In this document: positions 10,736-22,567 of the stretch, one piece after another | Position numbering within the stretch: the first letter of the stretch is position 1 | Layout of the letters: the number at the start of each line of letters is the position of its first letter | Assembly: GCF_002994745.2 (NCBI RefSeq) | Contig: NC_037091.1 | Location: 25,735,789 to 25,799,788 of the forward strand | DNA length: 64,000 bases | DNA from: Rosa chinensis | Lineage: Eukaryota > Streptophyta > Magnoliopsida > Rosales > Rosaceae | Direction: 5' to 3' | Made by a program: the position numbers and the translations under genes | The notes under the pieces: generated by a model | Seen by the model: only the letters and a program-made list of their open reading frames with translations | Told to the model about the DNA's origin: nothing | Databases searched by the model: none

Positions 10736-11488
10736 ATATGATGTTATAAGAAGAAATATATCTATTGTGAAGCATGAAGCTACGCAAAGAGCAGACTAGG
10801 TTTGTATTGAATCATGCACTGCTATATTTAAATTTATTTTCTTTTTGGATCCCATTTGGCTTCACTTTTCTAATATTCCAAGGTTCCTTTCTCATTATAT
10901 TATCTCGAAGAATATGGTTCCAACATTCTCATTGCAGTAGTATATTTGTATGTAATGTCAGGTTCGTTTCGAAGCCAGATCAAGGGTATCAACACTAAAG
11001 AAAAAAGCCAGATCAAGGGTATCAACACTAAAGAAAAAAGCCAGATCAAGGGTATCAACACTTCTAGTCGAATTATCTATTGGGTGTAAATTTGGTTTGC
11101 TTCAAACAATAATGTTTCCATCAAAGTAAAAGAAGAATTAGCGGGTATATCGAAACCAACCATGTTACAATATACTCAAATATACTCATAAGTAATGTAT
11201 CAAATAAGTTGTTGCTCGATATGTGGACATAATTTATACTCGATTGCTTAAGATATATAGGTAGTTCCTAGATTGTGAGAATAAGGATGAACTTAGCAAA
11301 GGATGTGTTTCCTTAATAGATGTGCCAAGTGGCCCGAAAGGTTACCAATTGCATCTAAAAGATTATATTCTTGCCAACCAGTCTTGGAATATCTGTTCCA
11401 AAGACATTTGCTTAAATTGTTCCAAAGTAATCTGCATAAATTGTTCCAAAGCAATCCAATAGTTAAACAAACAACTCAACGTCCAATA
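10736..11488. other. Intergenic with a 33-bp triplicate
   Basis: No gene was seen. It contains the tandem repeat described at 10974-11062; otherwise AT-rich. Confidence 0.4.
10974..11062. repeat. 33-bp tandem repeat, ~2.7 copies
   Basis: GCCAGATCAAGGGTATCAAC starts at 10974, 11007 and 11040. The first two units are followed by ACTAAAGAAAAAA. Exact copies imply a recent duplication. Confidence 0.9.
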
Positions 11489-11504
11489 AATGACGGGTAA
11501 TTCT

Positions 11505-12395
11505 TTTTTTATATTTTTTATAAAATAGAACATATCAATAGTATGCTCCGGTTCATAGATAAAGAATAGTACAGAAGACTACTCCATTGAAACATTTCTG
11601 CTCAGAGTAGTCTATGCCACATAAAAACACCTCGCCTTGCAGACAATCTAGTTTACCTAATTTTACACACCGAGCACGCAATTGTGGCACGCTAAAGCTA
11701 AGTATTTCCACAAGACTCATAGAGACATTCTTACTAGCATAGACAATTAATCCAACTAAAACAACTAGACCACTACGGGCTCTTCACCTCTACAAGGGTT
11801 AGAGCTTTTGACAGGCCCTACCAGCCCAAACATTAGACCAAGCCCAAAAGCCCAAGCCAAGTGACAACCCGAAACAATGGCAGAAACTCCAATCTGCCTC
11901 TGCCTATCCAACGTCACCGCCGCCATCAGAGGTTCCGGCAGACGGCCTTGCCAACATAGCATCAACATCTCCATCCCTGGCCTCTTTACGTGCAACAGAC
12001 CAGGTTGATTAGCACTGGAGTAGGAACTCGATCTTTTGTCTGTCTCTCTTCCACTCCTATTAGCAGTAGCGAGGCCGACAATAACTATGAGCACGACCAC
12101 CACCTGCACCTGATCCCACGTCTCCTTCCAGTAACACAAGTCCACACCACACAAAGAGAAGCCCAGATCTGTGTAGATGTAGGGAAGTCAAAACGAAACC
12201 TATCACCAACGAGGACACCGACCAAGAAGCAGGCAACAGTGCCTGGGCGCAAGCGTGCGCAAGGCTTTCGAAGAAACACGCCGACAGACGACGGCGTCTA
12301 GGCGCAAACGGCAGTGTGCGCAAGGTTAGAGCACCGCGGCGCTCTGCTAGGGTTTTTTGTCTAATAGGGAGGTGTCTAATGAGAATTTAACCATT
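11505..12395 (-). mobile_element. ~0.9-kb non-LTR retroposon (copy C) with 16-bp TSD
   Basis: A perfect 16-bp direct repeat AATGACGGGTAATTCT flanks it (11489-11504 and 12396-12411). On the minus strand it ends in an A-rich tail next to 11505. Its 5' two-thirds (about 11760-12365) are GC-rich, beginning with AACCCTAGCAG at about 12341-12351, and the 3' third is AT-rich. This mirrors copies A and B, although the 3' tail is a different sequence. No RT or endonuclease domain is present. ORFs of 87-129 codons on both strands (11765-12323) are unlikely to be genes. Confidence 0.75.
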
Positions 12396-12411
12396 AATGA
12401 CGGGTAATTCT

Positions 12412-12879
12412 ATTCATACTTCTAAAATAAATATGTGGATCTCCATATTTTTTTAAGTGGTAGATGATTTTGTCAAGTTAAATGAACTAAATGAAATGAC
12501 TAATAAGACCAGGAAAAGGAGGAAAAAAAAAAAGTCTTGTTTTCTTATTTTCAGTCGTAAAATATTCCTTGTCCAACATTAAAGTAATTATTCAATAATA
12601 AAGAATCAAAAGCACCATTTAGCAGCCTTCAAATGTGATATTGGTTAAGAATTTTTCTGGATGTTCTACTCCTTTTTAAACTAATGTTCTAGATTTCTTT
12701 GCAATTTTTTTTTTCCAGTGATCTTTTTCGCGTCAAGAATTATCATCTGCTCGTAAACATTTCATAAATGAATGGTATCTAAATTCAGCAAGATTGATAT
12801 CTTAATATCTTTGTTTAAGTACTTATACATGATTTGCAAAGTTGTGGGTTTATGGTTTCGCTATGCCTTTTCTTTTGGT
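12412..12879. other. AT-rich intergenic
   Basis: No gene or recognisable element was seen. Confidence 0.4.
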
Positions 12880-12887
12880 AATGCAAC

Positions 12888-13122
12888 CAATGTTCTAAAA
12901 AAAGGCCTAGGCGGCAAGGAACCGCTCCGATTTTGGCCTACGCGTTTCCCTTAGGCGCTGGGCTACTAGGCGGGCTAGGCGGGGGTGCTAGGCGGGGACT
13001 AGGCGGGCTAGGCGGTCATAAACCCTAATTTATTCTATATTTTGACTATTTTTATATTTATAATTAATTTTTAGACTTTAAATATTGTCATTTATATTAT
13101 TATATGTCATTAAAATAATTTA

Positions 13123-13164
<42 letters not shown>

Positions 13165-13243
13165 GCCTAGTCCCCGCCTAGGCCCCTAGGCGCTAGTCCC
13201 TGGGTCACCGCCCGACTAGCGCCTAGCGTTTTTTAGAACCTTG
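12888..13243. mobile_element. hAT-type MITE, 356 bp, CTAGGCG-rich
   Basis: A perfect 8-bp TSD AATGCAAC flanks it (12880-12887 and 13244-13251). The ends are CAATGTTCTAAAAAA and TTTTTTAGAACCTTG. Subterminal arrays of CTAGGCGGG/CCCGCCTAG lie on both sides, and the AT-rich middle contains a ~34-base A run (13129-13162). Same family as 3549-4406, but without filler. Confidence 0.88.
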
Positions 13244-13286
13244 AATGCAACTACTAAGATTTATGGGTTTTGCAATACAACAACAG

Positions 13287-13290
<4 letters not shown>

Positions 13291-13329
<39 letters not shown>

Positions 13330-13450
13330 CTAGAGCGAGGCTCCGCTTTGAAATTAAAGTGCGAGATTAGAGTTTAAAGTCTCTTTTCGATCTTATATCC
13401 ACAACTCTTGTTCAGTTTTTAAGCACTAATATCAATTGGTCATTTCACTA
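13291..13450. repeat. TA microsatellite followed by a half foldback element
   Basis: The TA tract (13291-13323) is followed by a copy of one arm of the F4 family ('GAGGCTCCGCTTTGAAATTAA', 'CTTTTCGATC', 'TTGTTCAGTTTTTA'). The partner arm is missing. Confidence 0.55.
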
Positions 13451-14101
13451 AAGAATCTCTTTTTTTTTGCCATTTTAAGAAATCCATTGTGGGACTCACT
13501 TTTAATATAGAGATTAATATATTTCAAAAATTAAGAAAAATCTTAATAAACCCTTTACAAAAGCCATTATGTAAAACATTACCTGATGTGGCCAGCAATT
13601 CAAATTATCACAATCTTATGCTTCTAAACATTTCAATAGTCCCAAAATCATATAGCAAGCATTACAACAATTCTTTGATTCACAATCCCAAATAAAATGC
13701 ATCACATGGGTTTAACAATTACGTTGGTCCAATCCCAACTTCAAATTCACCCATTTGTTATGCCTCAAGTCTTCACAGGTTAGTAAAAAATGAGCCTGCT
13801 ATCTGACAAAAGTACATACATTTTCTTACTTTGGTAAATGTGCAGCATATCTAAACATGGGCAAATCCGTTACACTTTCTCAGTGTTATATGGCCAACAG
13901 GAAGTTCTACAGAGGTTTATACAAATGTTACGAGTAGATGTTCATCTTTTATGTCCAAAACCAAAGAATCATGATGTGATTATATAATTTCTTCCTCTCT
14001 TTTTTTTCTTCTTTTTGAGTTCCGTTTTCTTTTTATATGTGCCCACATTTCTTGATATGGGCAATCTAGAACACTGGACATACAACAATTGTTGACAGAG
14101 A
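13451..14101. other. Downstream region of the ASHR3-like gene
   Basis: AT-rich. The proximal part probably contains the 3' UTR of the minus-strand gene ending at 14102. No other gene is supported. Confidence 0.4.
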
Positions 14102-15955
14102 TCACCTAAGGATAGCTATGCAAGCAGTTGGTGTTCTCTTGCGTTTCTTCCCCCAGAAAAGATCCACCTTACAAATCTTTTTCTTGATGCCAAGATAGCC
14201 TTGACAATTTGATGCACCGCAACAGCACTTCACCTCAGGTCCAAATTGCACAAATCTACAAAATGTGTACTCACAATATAAGGCACCAGTCAACTATGGC
14301 TATTTATTCTTAGTTAGCTTAATCTTCATATGTTATAGGACTTCATCAAACAAAATTAAACTGAAAGAACAAACTGTCACTCATTGTAATCCAAAAAAAT
14401 CACACAAAAGACCCTGAAAAGAAGTAATATTGGGGGTGGGGGGGGGGGGGAGAGAGAGAACAGACTACATTGAAAATGAAGAGGAAACTTGAGGAGTGAG
14501 ATTGTTTTAGCTGGAAACCTATGCAGCTCAATGGAAGAGAAGCAATTACAGCAAAGGGAAAATGCAACAATAAACCAGGCAAAACAGTTTATCGCACAGT
14601 TCATCCATGAGGACTTAAACATTGGCAATCTAGTAAATATGGAAACACAATTGTCAGGAGCTACATGTGTGGCGTTAGGCACTATTGCACAGGACTTCTG
14701 ATATCATAATAATGCAATATTCTGGTAATAGACTAATAACACAGTATGGGATTAACAGACAGAAATAACATTAGGTCAAAAGATACCTATAGACTAATAA
14801 CTACACTCCAGTTCAATAACATTAGGTCAAACGATACCTATAATCATATGTTAATGGCTCTCCGACTTCTATTGATCTTGCAGCAAACACACCGACACGT
14901 GTTTCCCCCTCAACTTGCCTGCAAAAAAAACCAACTTACATTATTGATTAGCACTTGGGACCTAATAGTCGGTTAACATTTTATTCTAATGAGCAGATAG
15001 AGAATTCAGTTATATTATCAGTGGATTATATCACTGTATTAATTTAATTGTAAATATGATAAACAAATAAGTAATTTTGAAAAGAAAAACAAAACAAAAC
15101 AAAGTGGAACTGCCCAGTCGGACATTGTTAATCTGGAGTACCCCAGATGGAGACTATTTCTTGCACCCACAATTCGAGCATCAAATTCTAAACATATTAC
15201 TAGTTGGCTAGAACCCAGAAAAAAATCTTGTCTAAATTTACTGGAATAGCAACAACGTGCTACTTAAGAAAATTTGATGCTCTAGAAGTCCATAAATCTT
15301 GTCTGATGCATATAGGATCCATAATTAGTTGAGATGTAAACAACTATGATATGCACTATGTTTATAGGACTGTTATGTTTAATGATTGGTCTGACCATAA
15401 ATGTTGGCTTAACAAATTATCATATACATATTGTCTGAAAATTCAACACTCGAATGATAAACAGGAGTACTGTTTCCCCAAAAGAGCCAATATTCATGTT
15501 TAAACACGGGCATATAGGATATACATAACCACTTCAATAATTATAAGATTAAAAACAACATTGAAAGAGCAAATCATCTTAACAAAATCTGGAAGTGGGT
15601 ACTATCTCAAATTGCAAAGCAAGATATAAGTTGTAATGTCAGACCACACTAACCACTTTTCAAGGACGCAGTTCGGATCACAGCTGTGATTTAGAAATCG
15701 TGATGGATTTCCTTTAAAAGTAGCGTCGATTGTGAAGTCTTTTCGAATTTCACACATATAGAAATTCTTCACTTCTTTGTATTTCATGTCCCAAAGCCTT
15801 TGTTCGCACAATGCATCATTAATAACTAAAAAAGCAGGACAAAGTAAACCGCATCAAGGGATTGTAGAAATTGTAATGAAAACAAAAAGGAAACAGCAAA
15901 TTTAGTGTTTGGGTGCTGCTGTAATTTCAAAACAAAATACCACTTTCTAATATAC

Positions 15956-15992
<37 letters not shown>

Positions 15993-18900
15993 TGTGTTTG
16001 TGTGTGTGTGTATACATTACTATTAGATTGCAACTAAAGCTTATGTCTTCGCTGTTCTAAGAACTAGAATTTACATTACATGTGTGTGTGTGTGTGTGTC
16101 TATATGTATATATTATCTGTATATTCATAGTTATTGATTACAATAAAAGCTAGATGAAACTACCTTCCCCAATATACTCGATTATGAAATCACCTTTCTT
16201 AACGGACTCAGCTGCCTCTGCTCCCCAACCACAGTGTGCGGTCTGAGATGAAGTATAAAGGATTGATAATAAATTTAAATTCCTTGGTCACCAAGGGACC
16301 AGGGCAACATTTCTGTAATAAACTTTACTTGAATAAAATTCAAAGTTGGCAAGAACTTGATGTTGTTCTAAACTACACTTTTACCTTGACGATTCTGATC
16401 TTCTTCTCCTTCAGAAATGGACGGTTTGTGCAATTTTCAGAACAATGGCAAGCCTTTGAACAGCTTATGCATTGAACCCTGTTAAATTAGTCATGTCACA
16501 ATGAGGCTTCGGATTCATGAATTTTCAATTTAAATGCATGCATTAATCAATTTTACACTGAGGATTAACTGTAAAGAGTGAATGAAATATAAGGTACTAC
16601 TTCAGTTAAAAAAAATGCCGTCAAGTGTCGATGCATAAGAGTGAAAAACATGAATCAATGTAAATAAATCATACATATCAACAGCTATATCATGCCAAAA
16701 GTAAAACTTCATTGATCAAAATAATTGAAAAATACCTGCAAACACAATCCAGAGAGCATACAGAAGTGCAACCTCTGCATCCAACATCATCATCAACATC
16801 ATCTCGCTTCTTCTTGACTAGGTAAATATCTGACTTCAGTCAAGGTAGGTGCCATGCTCAACATAAATGAAGTTAGTAGATCTTGATTTTGACCAAAGAA
16901 AATACGGAAAAAAAAAAAAAAGCAGAATAACAGCCATTAATCTTACTTGCCATTTTTACTTAAATCATTGCATACATCTGCTTAAGTGAAGACTTTACCA
17001 ACCACAAGTAATTGATCAAATGGAACAAATTTTAAGGATACTACGCCTGATGTGCGTATATGGAGGAGGCTCTATATTGTTCTCTGTGTGTTTCCAAGTT
17101 AGGTCAATCTTGAACTCCTCAGCAGTGTAAGGCAGAGGCAAGCGAAAGAATACCTCCTGAATGTTGACGAAAAAATCAATATTACTGGTACGTAGTTGCT
17201 TTCTTTATAATTAAACATTTTAGAAATTGAACAGGATAAGTTCAATTTTCTGAGTTTTAATACAACACTGATAGTTAGGAGGTATAATTTGTAAAGGAGG
17301 GTTAATGTAAGGTTCAAATAAAAGGCATCCTTCCTATGAAAAAAAAAAGTATAATTAGTAGACTACACTATGGAACTTTCCAAAAACAAAAAACAAAAAA
17401 CTTTGTTAAGGTCTTGTCAAAACCCATTGGCATGGCTACTACTGTCACACAAAAAATTCTTTAATCATCATCTCGAAGGAAGCAAAAATTGACTGCCAAA
17501 AACAATCTTACATATCCTTGAGTTCATGGTACTGGTTGCATAGGGGCAAATAGGTTTCAGTTAAAATAAATTTCAAGATAGGCACAAAGAAAATTGATTT
17601 CCAAAGTGATCCAGCCACGACTTTGTATGGTACTAATGAAACAACTTGTTTTCAAAATACTGAAAGCTTGGCATGTTGCATACTGAACTAAGGAAGTATA
17701 ATGCCTGACATGAGTAACCACATGTTGATATCACTAAAAATGATACAGTCTGATCTGGCTGTCTACATGTAATGTTAAATACTTCAAATTGATATGTTTT
17801 TCGTTAGTCTAACCTCTATATTGCTTGCTGAAACTGCATGCTGCTCATTCAACAAATACACCATTCCTGTCAACCAGCCTAATCAATGAAAAAATACAAA
17901 CGACGAAATAAAACTTCAACAAAACTACAAAAGTATAAAATATCTTATGCTAGTTAAAATAAACTCAAACTGTAAGGCCACTTCAAAAGCATTTGCTTGC
18001 CCAAGATATATAAGAATTTATAATGTCTCACATCAGAAGAGTGTAGAAAAATGAAATCCATGATTGCCAAAAATGGAGAAATTCATACTTCAAGAAAAAA
18101 AATGATGTCCCAGATTGGATTTACTACTAGGTTTTTACCAGTTGTTTCAGATAATAGAGCACCTACAATCTAAAGGCCAAATGAGAAGGCCCTGAACCAC
18201 AGAAGGTCTAACTTGACTTTTCTTCCTGCAACTCATTACTGAAAAGCTCGAGTTTTTGTACAGGATTTAGTGTGTTCTTCATGGAAATATAGTAACGCAA
18301 ACAAACAATAATGTTCTGCACATTCAAATAAAAAAATAATGACATATATCAACTGATGAAGGAAAGAAGAAATTGACCTTCCTATCCTGCCACCAATCTG
18401 CTGGATGCCTCCAACAAACAGCTCTCCCTGGCCTGTCTATCAAATGCATCACTTTATCCGGCCATGGTGCGCATTTATCATGCGATGCTATAGTGCAACG
18501 TACACACCGCCAATGTAACCTCTGTCGGCAAATGAAGCATACCTGCTTATTGGAAATGCAACTGACGTAAGCATTTCTGCAAGTACAAACATCTTTTTGG
18601 GGTGTGGAACCGAAAGACCAAAATATCATTAACTGATATTAAGAGAAACATGACAAAACAACAGAGAATAGTTCAAACGGTTTTGTTCTATATAAGTAAG
18701 ACAGAATGTAGAATGTTATAAACTACAGAAGAGATATAAAACAAGATCCCAGTAACAATTTTTAATTAAACTCCTTAAATAGTATAGTGGAAAAAGTGAT
18801 GTTAAAGATTCTATTACAGCATGTGGCTTAAAGTCTCATTAAATTTTCTACTACAGCATTGCATACAATATTTAAAGTTGAATTATAATTTCCATTGATA

Positions 18901-20698
18901 AGAACTGTATTAAGGTGTCTCTATCAGCCAGAGTGTAGCATTCTGAAAGGCTTGCAACAGAATCAATGTAAAAAAAATGGTCAGCTGTTTTGCCAAACAT
19001 CAATGGATCAACCTAATTATTATGTGTTGTCAAGTTGCCTTGCACACTCTTGATGGAAAGAGAGCTAAATATCATGGCACAAGAAAATAATAAAAATAGA
19101 AACTAATTTCAGGATTGCTTTATTGGTTATAAGAACTTACATGTTGCGGACACGTGAACTTTTTCGTATTAGAGATCCCAGGCCTTCCCTTCACACATTC
19201 CTGGTGATAGAGTCCTTGACAGCCACGAACAGAGCATAAGATCTCATCCCCAGGGCAGACAAAATTATGGCAAACAAGGCACTCGGCCTGAAAAAGGAAA
19301 AGTGTGCTTTGTGAGTGATCATAAAAAAATAACTAAAACTAAGACAAGCATCAACTCAAGACTTTCATTATATTGGGCAAAAGGAAAACATATTGACTAA
19401 TTAACATTCCAGAAAGGAACTCACCATTTCTTAACCATAATGCTCAACTTAGGTCCAATTTGGAATTGCTTCACTTTTAAAAAAATCAGCTTTTGTTCAA
19501 AATTTTAGATTTTATTGTGTTTGGTAAATAAATAAAAATCAGCTTTAATTGAAAGTTATAGGTCACTGGCAGCAGATTTTAGAAGCAACCTCGCAACCCG
19601 GAGGTTGCTTTTAGAAGCTGTTGTGGATCAAAACACGCTCTGCAGTTGTTTTATCTACTGACAGCACTTCTAAAAATATTATTTACCAAACATGAAACTG
19701 TTTTAATTCACAGCCAATTATTCTCCCAACACAGTAGCAGCAGATTTTTTTTAAAGTCACAGCAATCCCAAACTTTTCCTTAGACATCCAACTTACAGCT
19801 CATTCTCCGCCCACTCAAAACAAAAATAAACTTGAGGAAAGAAACATAATGTAAGATAAGTGTGGACTCCCTTATCTTCCCCAGAGTCGTGTGAAAAACA
19901 CCTCAAGTCTTCCTAAGAAACAACTCTTTTCCAGACCTCAAATTCCATTTTTATATATAGTATATCTCATCAATCACCTAAAACCATTTGCGTATCAAAA
20001 TCTGTTCTCTAGCCAATAGAAAAGCACGTAGAAACCCTAAATTTTCTATATGGCATCTAAAGAGCAATACGTATTTCATATATCAAAGTTCATGATTGTC
20101 ACCATTACAGTCCTATTACTACAAGACATCCTAGCTTGACCAATTCAAGTTTCAAGATAATCCAATCTGCATACAATCCTTATAACCACCTCAATCATCG
20201 AAATTCCGTTCGACACCATCCAACAAGACTAATGTACATTTTGTTTCCATAGTCATTTCTATCAATCCCAACCAAGGTCATAAAATGTACAAAAAAAAAA
20301 AATACTGGTTCTGGACTCAATTAGCTAAAAAGAATTAATTTCTTACTCCTCTTCCCCTATTTTTTCGACGAGCGGAAAGAAAAACAAAACCAGAGAGGAA
20401 GATTTACCAATGTCTTCGCACCGCAAAGGAAAGGCAATGAGCTGCGGGTCTCGGGAATCCCCGATTCCATTCTGTGGGTGACCCAATGCCTGACATGGTC
20501 CTCCAAACTCTTGCAATTGGAACTTCCAGCACCGTTGGCGTTGTGCAGAGTCGCGAACCCCATCGTCCTCTGGTCGCAGTCGCGGTCAAACGCTAGGGCT
20601 TTGACCGAGCTCTCTGTTGTGGCCGAGTGGGATTTGATGTTAGGGCAGTGAGTGACGGTCGGAGAATCCGAGATAGAGAGATTCGCGAGGTCCGGCAT
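14102..20698 (-). CDS. ASHR3: Histone-lysine N-methyltransferase, ASHR3/SDG4 type (PHD-AWS-SET)
   Basis: Ten exons (minus strand: 20698-20408, 19287-19141, 18542-18378, 17156-17042, 16829-16736, 16478-16385, 16242-16164, 15825-15654, 14918-14838, 14255-14102) with GT-AG borders join to 463 aa with no internal stop. Residues ~98-175 hold Cys/His-rich PHD-like fingers (ECLVCHNF, HWRCVRC). Residues ~258-290 form the AWS cysteine cluster. The SET domain spans ~303-412 with EYIGE and NHSCDPNC (374-381), whose asparagine and histidine line the AdoMet pocket. Post-SET is CCCGASNC (423-430). ASH1-class enzymes methylate H3K36; Arabidopsis ASHR3 has PHD plus SET and acts in stamen and meristem development. 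The length is close to the ~500 aa of that protein. Exon 3's acceptor was chosen because the upstream frame contains a stop. Intron 1 holds a MITE and intron 7 a TG microsatellite. Confidence 0.9.
14764..14842 (-). repeat. Duplicated exon 9 splice-donor flank in ASHR3
   Basis: A 28-base block starting AATAACATTAGGTCAAA occurs at 14764-14791 and 14815-14842 with one mismatch. The second copy contains the real exon 9 donor (exon end 14838). The first copy supplies a near-identical decoy donor about 51 bases further into the intron. Confidence 0.8.
15958..16011. repeat. (TG)n microsatellite in ASHR3 intron 7
   Basis: TG dinucleotide tract with two TTTG interruptions. A second TG tract lies at 16081-16099 in the same intron. 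Both are between exons 7 and 8. Confidence 0.9.
19450..19786. mobile_element. hAT-type MITE in ASHR3 intron 1
   Basis: Inverted ends: left 'TTAGGTCCAATTTGGAATTG', right 'CAATCCCAAACTTTTCCTTA'. The internal pieces 'CTGCAGTTGTTTTATCTACTG' class sequence and 'ACCAAACATGAAACTGTTTT' recur at 7763-7925 in reverse. TSD not clear. Confidence 0.6.
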
Positions 20699-21107
20699 TG
20701 TTTGTTTGGAGAAAATTGAAGGATTGAAACAAGAGAAACCTGCATCTATCTATACACAGCAGTGAAAAAAAGTTAAAGAGAGAGAAACAGAGCGGGACTT
20801 TTGGGCGGGAAAGCTCGGATGTGAAAATATTTGCAGAAAGAGGGCAGTCGGCAGAGACTACTTAAATGTTGGAATTACGAGAGTGCCATTGGATCCCACT
20901 AAATGAAGAAACACGGGCCTCGTAATGCCCAAACTGACATAGAGAACTGGAAAATACAGTATTGGGCCCAGAGTGACATCTGTCATGAATGAAGCCCACC
21001 ACAACACGATTACTTAAGATCAAACCCAATTACGCCCAGATGCTTAAACCGAGCAAAACCACAAACCCCAGGTAGAATTATGTTGATAATGAATGACGGA
21101 GGTTCTA
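20699..21107. other. ASHR3 5' leader and promoter region
   Basis: It lies directly upstream of the minus-strand ATG at 20698. An AG-rich stretch (20774-20850) could be the 5' UTR. No other gene was seen. Confidence 0.45.
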
Positions 21108-21235
21108 ACCAGGACCATTAAAATGAAGCCTTTCAATTTATGGTTGTGAGCCCACTTTTCGATCACATTTCTGCAAATCAACTGTTAAATATTTAGATAT
21201 TCATGAGTAGATAATTTCCTTTTGTGAACTACGTG
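21108..21235. mobile_element. Left half of a foldback element
   Basis: It contains 'GAGGTTCTAACCAGGACCATT', 'CCACTTTTCGATCACATTTC' and 'TTTAGATATTCATGAGTAGAT'-type blocks of the foldback family seen at 7.3-9.4 kb. The matching opposite arm lies at about 25640-25875, beyond the LTR element and plastid fragment. Confidence 0.5.
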
Positions 21236-21274
21236 TCTGGACAACCCAAAGTTTCGATAGTTAGCTCTCAGTCT

Positions 21275-22526
21275 TGTTTGGACCCAAAATGAGCATTTTG
21301 ACCTGACAAGACGTGTCATGGAGAAATTGAGTTAATATCAGTGGCTCAAGTTGTATATATTGTCGACAAGTTCGCAATATATTATTTAGAGGCTAAATAA
21401 AGCCTACTTGTAGAATTATGGAAGATTATGCGAGCTGTAAGAAAATGAAATGATGGAAGCATGGAAATGAAAAGTCAACTTTAGCACATTTTCCTACTTC
21501 AGCTAGGAGAAACCGAGCTAAACAAAGAAGGAAGGGCGGCAGACTAACCAAATGAAATTCAAATGAGCTAAAACTCTCCAGATTAATTCTAGACATCCCA
21601 AGGATCATTTCTTATGAAGAGTGCCAGAGCTAGTTTTGAGTGAAAAGTCTTCAAACAAACAGTCCAATTTTCTGCAGAAGCAAAACTGGAAAACTGGACC
21701 TGTAAGGAGTCCAGCAGCATTTCCGGCCCAACCACATGGAAGAAAGCTCTGAAAATTTTCCACAATGTTCTACACTCATTTTTTATAATTTGATATGAAG
21801 AAGTCAAGGGCCCATTTTGAGTTCTTGGTGGAGATATAGCTGCAGAAAAATTGGAGCAGTAAGTGCTTAAACCTAACATTCCATTAGTGTTTAAGTGCTT
21901 AAACCTAACATTCCATTAGTGTTTTAAGTGCTTAAACCTAACCCATCATGATTTGTTTAAGGCCAACCACTATGGCTTGGTAGCCTATATATAGAGGCTA
22001 CAACAAGTAACAATAGACAACACAATTCAACAACAATCTCTAAGATTATCCAAGCCTCTCTAGAGCAACCCCTCTCCTTCTCTTACCGGTGATCACACTC
22101 CAGTCCTAGTCTTCTCAAGCGCCGACTGTCAGTGCCACCAAACCCTCTGTCAAAGTGCTTCGGTCCTAGTCTCCTCGAGAGTCGACTGTAGTACCGCGAC
22201 CACAACGGTTACGGAACCAGCCAAGCAAGGGTAACACCCTCACAAACCAGCTAAGCTAAAGTCACGCTTTGGCAAAGTTCTCTCTAATTCCCGGTGATTT
22301 CGCTCTGCTCGACCTACAACATTGAGTATCGACTTGGTGATACAAGAAAAAGTCCTTGCCACGAGGCACAGAAGACCCCCACGACGAGGTTGGTGCTCTT
22401 CTTGTCTACAATCGCTTGAAAGAAATCAAGTCAAGGGACATCCCCGACGACCGCACCTGAACGGTGCTGGCACGCCCGCGCAAGAAAAGAGACTATTGAC
22501 CAGCTCAACAAAAGTGGAGCCAAACA
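21275..22526 (+). repeat. Left LTR (1252 bp)
   Basis: It contains a short tandem block 'AAGTGCTTAAACCTAACATT' (about 21859-21950) and a TATATATAGAGG TATA-like site near 21986. It ends at CCAAACA. Confidence 0.88.
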
Positions 22527-22567
22527 TTTTGGCACGCCTAGTGAGACTTGCACCATAGCGTTTCTTC

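Noticed and set aside
11765..12323. ORFs of 87-129 codons on both strands
   Set aside because: GC-rich 5' half of retroposon C; no conserved domain and both strands equally open.
15826..16017. His/Thr repeat ORF
   Set aside because: Arises from the TG microsatellite within an intron.
18324..18629. 101-codon ORF read as one exon through the exon 3 acceptor
   Set aside because: The gene frame only works with the acceptor at 18543/18542, which joins TCPQH to VCFICRQ as in the ASHR3 family; the longer ORF is in frame by chance upstream.
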